Source: an uncultured Prevotella sp.
GTDB taxonomy: Bacteria > Bacteroidota > Bacteroidia > Bacteroidales > Bacteroidaceae
Assembly (NCBI GenBank): GCA_937877595.1
Contig: CALFIY010000048.1
Span: forward strand, 1 to 9,216
DNA length: 9,216 nucleotides
Direction of reading: 5' to 3'
Part shown: positions 5,989-9,216 of the stretch, piece after piece
Numbering within the stretch: position 1 is the stretch's first letter
How the letters are laid out: each line of letters begins with the position of its first letter
Program-made: the position numbers and the translations under genes
Notes under the pieces: generated by a model
The model's input: the letters and a program-made list of their open reading frames with translations, nothing else
Told to the model about the DNA's origin: nothing
Database searches by the model: none

Positions 5989-7035
5989 TTATTTTTGTGA
6001 TGGTATTTCCTGTTTTGTGTTCAGAAAGTTGTCGAGGTCTGACAAAATACGCTGGAAGGGTGGCGAAAACATGTAGCCGATATTTTTTTTAAGCATTTGG
6101 CGGATGTCCTGCAGCGAGTGCTCATAGCACGACATCTCATTCTGTCGTTGTGTGTAGTGTACTGCTGTGCGCGAAATCTCATTCTGTCGTTCCTGTCGCA
6201 GCAGATTGCAGACCTTATTGAGTATTGGCACAATGACATTGTCGAAGAGCGAATGTCCCTGGATGTACAGATAAGTTGTCTGCGGTGTTACGCCAAGCCG
6301 GCGCACGTCTTCCTTTGTGCTGATGTATCCCTCCTTGTTGCCGGCAAAGAGTTGCTGCAGTTGGTGCACCTTTGTCTGAACCTTGTGGCGGAGGTGCTTG
6401 ATGGAAACATCCGGATCTTTGACGTTGAAGCCGCCCGGGTCGATGACGCGGGCCATGTCGGACATGGAGAAATTGTTATGGCGCCCGTTGCGGTACGCCC
6501 AGACAGACCATACAAAGAGAGGAAAGATGGCTTCGCTGTATTGCTGGAGGTAACTCTCAAAGTCGAAAATACTATGGTCGTTGAGAGTAACGCCAGTACA
6601 CACATCATGGAGCGAGGGAGCGTAGCACTGCAGGTTTTCTATGGCGTAGGCATAGGTATGAAACACGTATGGGTTGTCGATTACCTTTTTCGACTGTGGC
6701 GTTGCGCCTTGTATAAGAAAATCGTAGTCAGCGTCGACGCAGGCTATCATTGCCGGTCCTAACGAATCGGCTGTTCCCGCTTTCCTCTCGTCTTTTTTGT
6801 CGAGCATCTTCATCAGTACCGACTTCTTGCCGCGTTCCAGTTTGCGGTGTGAAGGCAGCATCACCTCGAAGAAGCGTGTCTGGTCTTCAAAACGAGAGAG
6901 CACGGTTCGCCAGAAGTAGATATCATCGTAACTCTCCACGTATGCCACGATACGCCGGCGGCTCTGTTTCGACTTCAGTTGATTGGCCGCTTCGAAGTAT
7001 TGTGAGTTGAGATTGTCGCTAAGACGCTTGCCCAT
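5989..7035 (-). CDS. DUF4435 protein, TOPRIM-like (AriB/OLD-type nuclease partner)
   Basis: A 348-residue soluble protein matching the DUF4435 pattern, a TOPRIM-like nuclease fold. The acidic TOPRIM residues are visible: IVAYVESYDDIYFW (29-42) with E34 and D37/D38, and ACVDADYDFL (98-107), a DxDxD with D101, D103 and D105. A following YAIENLQCY (130-138) is where this family usually carries a conserved Glu-Asn. Near the C-terminus IQGHSLFDNVIVPIL (258-272) resembles the family's GH/GK-D-L motif. The DUF4435 family supplies AriB, the TOPRIM effector of the PARIS anti-phage system, which acts with the ATPase AriA. Here the gene starts 15 bases after an ATPase gene, so the two are probably co-translated partners. 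Residues 283-288 and 297-302 are the repeated pair RQNEIS/RQNEMS, matching a 16-base direct DNA repeat. Role unknown: defence, or DNA or RNA maintenance, are both open. Confidence 0.84.
   Translation of the reverse strand: MGKRLSDNLNSQYFEAANQLKSKQSRRRIVAYVESYDDIYFWRTVLSRFEDQTRFFEVMLPSHRKLERGKKSVLMKMLDKKDERKAGTADSLGPAMIACVDADYDFLIQGATPQSKKVIDNPYVFHTYAYAIENLQCYAPSLHDVCTGVTLNDHSIFDFESYLQQYSEAIFPLFVWSVWAYRNGRHNNFSMSDMARVIDPGGFNVKDPDVSIKHLRHKVQTKVHQLQQLFAGNKEGYISTKEDVRRLGVTPQTTYLYIQGHSLFDNVIVPILNKVCNLLRQERQNEISRTAVHYTQRQNEMSCYEHSLQDIRQMLKKNIGYMFSPPFQRILSDLDNFLNTKQEIPSQK
6134..6191. repeat. Short exact direct repeat inside the DUF4435 gene
   Basis: The 16-mer ATCTCATTCTGTCGTT occurs at 6134-6149 and again at 6176-6191, 42 bases apart and therefore in the same reading frame. 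It encodes the two RQNE(I/M)S copies in the C-terminal part of the protein. The 26 bases following each copy do not match, so this is not a simple recent 42-base duplication. Confidence 0.8.
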
Positions 7036-7050
7036 CTCTCGTTGTGCTGT

Positions 7051-7863
7051 TTATTCGTTCGGCACGGTTATGTCGGAAACCTCTGTTACGTGGTCCATCC
7101 ATCCGTTCATTATGACGGCAGGCGAGTGGGTTGTGAGAATAACCTGTACGTTTGGATTGAGTTCCACGATGAGGTCTATGAGACGTTTCTGCCATTCTAT
7201 GTGCAGGCTTACTTCTGGTTCGTCCATGAAAAGCACGTAGGGCTGCTGGTCTTCGACGAGTACTGTGAGCAGGATGGCGAGTATTTGTTTCTCGCCGCTC
7301 GACAGTTGATATGGCACGAGTGTTTCGCCAATCTGTGTGAAGCGTATCTCGTTTTCCGTGCGTACTATCTTCTTTCCCGTCTCAAGGAAGAGATCGTCGA
7401 TGATGTCCTGAAAGCGCCGCTTGGGTTCGCTCAGTTGCTGTGCCAGCGTGGCGTTGCCCTGCTGCAGTGCCTCGATGATGCGGTTGCCGATATTAACCTG
7501 ATAATCGAGGTACTTGCGCTGCAGATGATAGAGTTGGAAGTCGAGGGCAGAGCGTATGCGCGTGTCTACATGTGTCATTGTCTCGGCGTCGAGCACAGGG
7601 GAGTCGAGCGAGCGTATGATGTCGAAGCGCAGATGTGTGGCATCGGCAGGCTCCACAGTGATCTGCACGCCCTTGAGACGATGGTTCACCACGTCGCCAT
7701 TGGTGTTGACGCTCTTGAATATCTTGTTGAGAATGGTTGACTTTCCCACTCCGTTTATGCCGCTCAGGATGTTGACGTGCGGGTCAAGATTCCACAGAAT
7801 GTGCTTCTTGCCGCTCCAGAGCGACTCTATTTCTATCTGGCGTATGTAGTTGGCGTATGTCAT
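7051..7863 (-). CDS. SMC/ABC-type AAA ATPase (OLD/AriA-like partner of DUF4435 protein)
   Basis: A compact 270-residue ATPase of the RecF/SMC/OLD class (AAA_15/AAA_21-like). All ABC-type motifs are intact: Walker A GINGVGKST (35-43), signature LSSGEKQ (187-193), Walker B YVLFMDEPE (209-217) with D214 and E215, D-loop region VSLH (218-221), and switch His in TTHSP (244-248). The intervening part (~85-180) is a short helical segment rather than a long coiled coil, and there is no TOPRIM domain after the ATPase as in single-chain OLD proteins. The next gene, 15 bases downstream, supplies a TOPRIM-like DUF4435 protein, so the two look like a split OLD or PARIS-type ATPase-nuclease. It starts five bases after the FKBP gene's stop, implying translational coupling. 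It has no signal peptide or membrane segment. Substrate and trigger are unknown. Confidence 0.9.
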   Translation of the reverse strand: MTYANYIRQIEIESLWSGKKHILWNLDPHVNILSGINGVGKSTILNKIFKSVNTNGDVVNHRLKGVQITVEPADATHLRFDIIRSLDSPVLDAETMTHVDTRIRSALDFQLYHLQRKYLDYQVNIGNRIIEALQQGNATLAQQLSEPKRRFQDIIDDLFLETGKKIVRTENEIRFTQIGETLVPYQLSSGEKQILAILLTVLVEDQQPYVLFMDEPEVSLHIEWQKRLIDLIVELNPNVQVILTTHSPAVIMNGWMDHVTEVSDITVPNE

Positions 7864-7868
7864 AACGG

Positions 7869-8456
7869 TTATCGGTCGCCCTTTTTAGTGCTCCAGAAGT
7901 CTACGAGACGTATGTCGAAGATGAGGGTGCTGTAGGCAGGAATGCTGGAAGTGGCAACGACACCATAGCCCAGTTGGTAGGGTATGGTGACGCGCCAGCG
8001 GTCGCCGCGGTGCATATGTTGCAGAGCGGTGCTGAAGCCTTTCACCACATTGTTTACTGCAAACTGAGTCGGCACGGCCACTGCGGAGTCGAAAGGCTCG
8101 TCGAACGACTGGTCGAACACGTATCCGGCGGAGTGTGTCGCTGACGGCAGCAAGCGTCCGGAGTAGTGGACGGTGACGGTATCAGTGTAGAACGGCGATA
8201 CCGTGTCTTGTCCCTGTTCCAGTCGCTCTATTAGGATACACTCAGTGTGCTTTGCCGACTCTGCTGCGATGGAGTCGAGAGTCCACGTGGTCAGTATCGA
8301 TCCGTCGTTGAGCGCCTCGTGAGCCTGGTACTGCTTTTCAAAGTAGGCAGTGTTCTTTGCCAGCCAGTTGGGGAACTCCTCGAAAGTCTCCGTCTCCTCG
8401 CTGCATGCAGAAAACAGTGCGCACGCGATGACGGTGAAGGCTATAAACTTCTTCAT
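7869..8456 (-). CDS. FKBP-type peptidyl-prolyl cis-trans isomerase lipoprotein
   Basis: A 195-residue lipoprotein with a C-terminal FKBP domain, which speeds folding by isomerising Xaa-Pro bonds. Residues 1-17 are a type II signal peptide ending in lipobox FSAC, with lipidated C18. The next residues are SEETET, an acidic run resembling the lipoprotein export signal that sends Bacteroidetes lipoproteins to the cell surface. FKBP motifs: VTVHYSGRLL (94-103), YVFDQSFDEPFDS (112-124), VVKGFSTALQHMHRGDRWRVTIP (137-159), LGYG (162-165) and SIPAYSTLIFDIRLVD (171-186). The Trp normally at the base of the binding pocket (VIxGW) is Phe here (F141). Residues 25-85 are a linker or dimerisation region. 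It lies four bases after glycyl-tRNA synthetase and five before the ATPase. Confidence 0.92.
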   Translation of the reverse strand: MKKFIAFTVIACALFSACSEETETFEEFPNWLAKNTAYFEKQYQAHEALNDGSILTTWTLDSIAAESAKHTECILIERLEQGQDTVSPFYTDTVTVHYSGRLLPSATHSAGYVFDQSFDEPFDSAVAVPTQFAVNNVVKGFSTALQHMHRGDRWRVTIPYQLGYGVVATSSIPAYSTLIFDIRLVDFWSTKKGDR

Positions 8457-8460
8457 GCTG

Positions 8461-9216
8461 TTATTGCAGTTTCTTAAGTAGTGATGTGATGCTCACCTTG
8501 TCTTCTATGACTGATGCCAACTCGCTTATGCTCAAGCGCTCCTGTTGCATGGTGTCGCGATGGCGCAGAGTGACGCATCCGTCGCTCAGCGTGTCGTGGT
8601 CAATAGTGGCGCAGTATGGCGTACCAATGGCATCCTGTCGGCGATAGCGCTTTCCGATGGAGTCTTTTTCGTCATACTGGCAGTTGAAATGGAATTTCAG
8701 GTCGTCCATTATCTCGCGGGCCTTCTCGGGCAGTCCGTCTTTCTTCACCAGCGGCATTACTGCAAGTTTCACAGGTGCAAGGGCATCGGGCAGATGAAGC
8801 ACTGTGCGTGTCTCGCCGTTTTCCAGTTTTTCTTCGTCGTAAGCGTGGCACATTATAGAGAGGAACATGCGGTCTACGCCGATTGATGTCTCTATTACGA
8901 AAGGTACAAAACTTTCTCCTGTCTGCGGATCGAAGTATTTTATCTGTTTTCCGGAATATTTCTCGTGCTGCGACAGGTCGAAATTAGTGCGCGAGTGAAT
9001 GCCCTCCACTTCTTTGAAGCCGAAAGGCATGTGGAATTCGATGTCGGTAGCAGCATTGGCGTAGTGGGCCAGTTTGTCGTGGTCGTGGAAACGATAATTT
9101 TCGGCTCCGAATCCCAGTGCCTGGTGCCACTTCATGCGCTGTTCCTTCCAGCGTGCAAACCATTCCAGTTCGGTACCAGGGTGTACGAAGAACTGCATTT
9201 CCATCTGCTCAAACTC
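8461..9216 (-). CDS. glyQS: Glycyl-tRNA synthetase, C-terminal half (partial, runs off right edge)
   Basis: The last 251 residues of a class II homodimeric-type (eukaryote/archaeal-like alpha2) glycyl-tRNA synthetase, which charges tRNA-Gly. The frame is open through base 9216, where it reads EFEQMEMQFFVHPG, the end of class II motif 2; the in-frame ATG at 9204 is internal, not the start. The fragment continues with GIHSRTNFDLSQHEKYSG (72-89 of the fragment), motif 3 ETSIGVDRMFLSIM (109-122) with its essential Arg, and an anticodon-binding domain from about residue 138 (LAPVKLAVMPLVKKDGLPEKA, ~146-166) to the end, including SIGKRYRRQDAIGTPYC (186-202) and GCVTLRHRDT (213-222). About half the usual length of roughly 510 residues is present. 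It is upstream of the FKBP lipoprotein by four bases and probably heads the run. Confidence 0.95.
   Translation of the reverse strand, partial: EFEQMEMQFFVHPGTELEWFARWKEQRMKWHQALGFGAENYRFHDHDKLAHYANAATDIEFHMPFGFKEVEGIHSRTNFDLSQHEKYSGKQIKYFDPQTGESFVPFVIETSIGVDRMFLSIMCHAYDEEKLENGETRTVLHLPDALAPVKLAVMPLVKKDGLPEKAREIMDDLKFHFNCQYDEKDSIGKRYRRQDAIGTPYCATIDHDTLSDGCVTLRHRDTMQQERLSISELASVIEDKVSITSLLKKLQ

Noticed and set aside
7042..7740. Long open frame on the plus strand opposite the ATPase gene, and a similar one at 6097-6762 opposite the DUF4435 gene
   Set aside because: Both are fully covered by convincing genes on the minus strand and their translations show no recognisable motifs.
9202..9204. ATG at 9204 as the start of a short protein
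   Set aside because: The frame continues upstream to the window edge as EFEQ, which is the end of glycyl-tRNA synthetase motif 2, so the Met is internal.

Overview
The window looks like a chromosomal segment of a Bacteroidales bacterium, most likely Prevotella or a close relative. Three things point that way. Two perfect Bacteroidetes-type -7 boxes (TAnnTTTG) lie 19-20 bases from TTTG -33 boxes. Start codons are preceded by A/T-rich leaders without clear Shine-Dalgarno sites. The protein families (DUF4301, DUF5020, an FKBP lipoprotein with an acidic tail after its lipobox, a homodimeric-type glycyl-tRNA synthetase) are typical of the phylum. Species was not determined.

Layout: (1) 1-774, minus: N-terminal part of a long RelA/SpoT homologue with a degenerate hydrolase (HD) domain, running off the left edge. 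(2) 775-989: divergent promoter region. (3) 990-2507, plus: a DUF4301 protein, followed by a strong hairpin terminator at 2531-2568. (4) 9216 down to 2598, minus: a six-gene same-strand run made of the C-terminal half of glycyl-tRNA synthetase, an FKBP-type prolyl isomerase lipoprotein, an SMC/ABC-like ATPase, a DUF4435 TOPRIM-like protein, a GH94 cellobiose phosphorylase and a DUF5020 outer-membrane protein. The gaps are 4, 5, 15, 25 and 96 bases, so at least the first five could be one transcript. No stretch over 300 bases lacks a gene.

How the genes fit together: the ATPase and DUF4435 pair has the same domain pairing as the PARIS anti-phage system (AriA ATPase plus AriB DUF4435 TOPRIM) and as a split OLD nuclease. 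Here it sits inside a housekeeping run with no sign of mobility. The cellobiose phosphorylase has every expected active-site residue and would cleave cellobiose with phosphate in the cytoplasm. The DUF5020 barrel downstream may be an outer-membrane channel.

The least expected structure is a set of very short tandem repeats with strict 7- or 8-base periods. A nine-unit CATTGAN heptad array lies inside the GH94 gene and is read in frame as a 21-residue, 7-residue-period peptide. A related short array lies in the DUF4301 mRNA leader. An 8-mer array joined directly to a 7-mer array fills almost all of the GH94-DUF5020 spacer.
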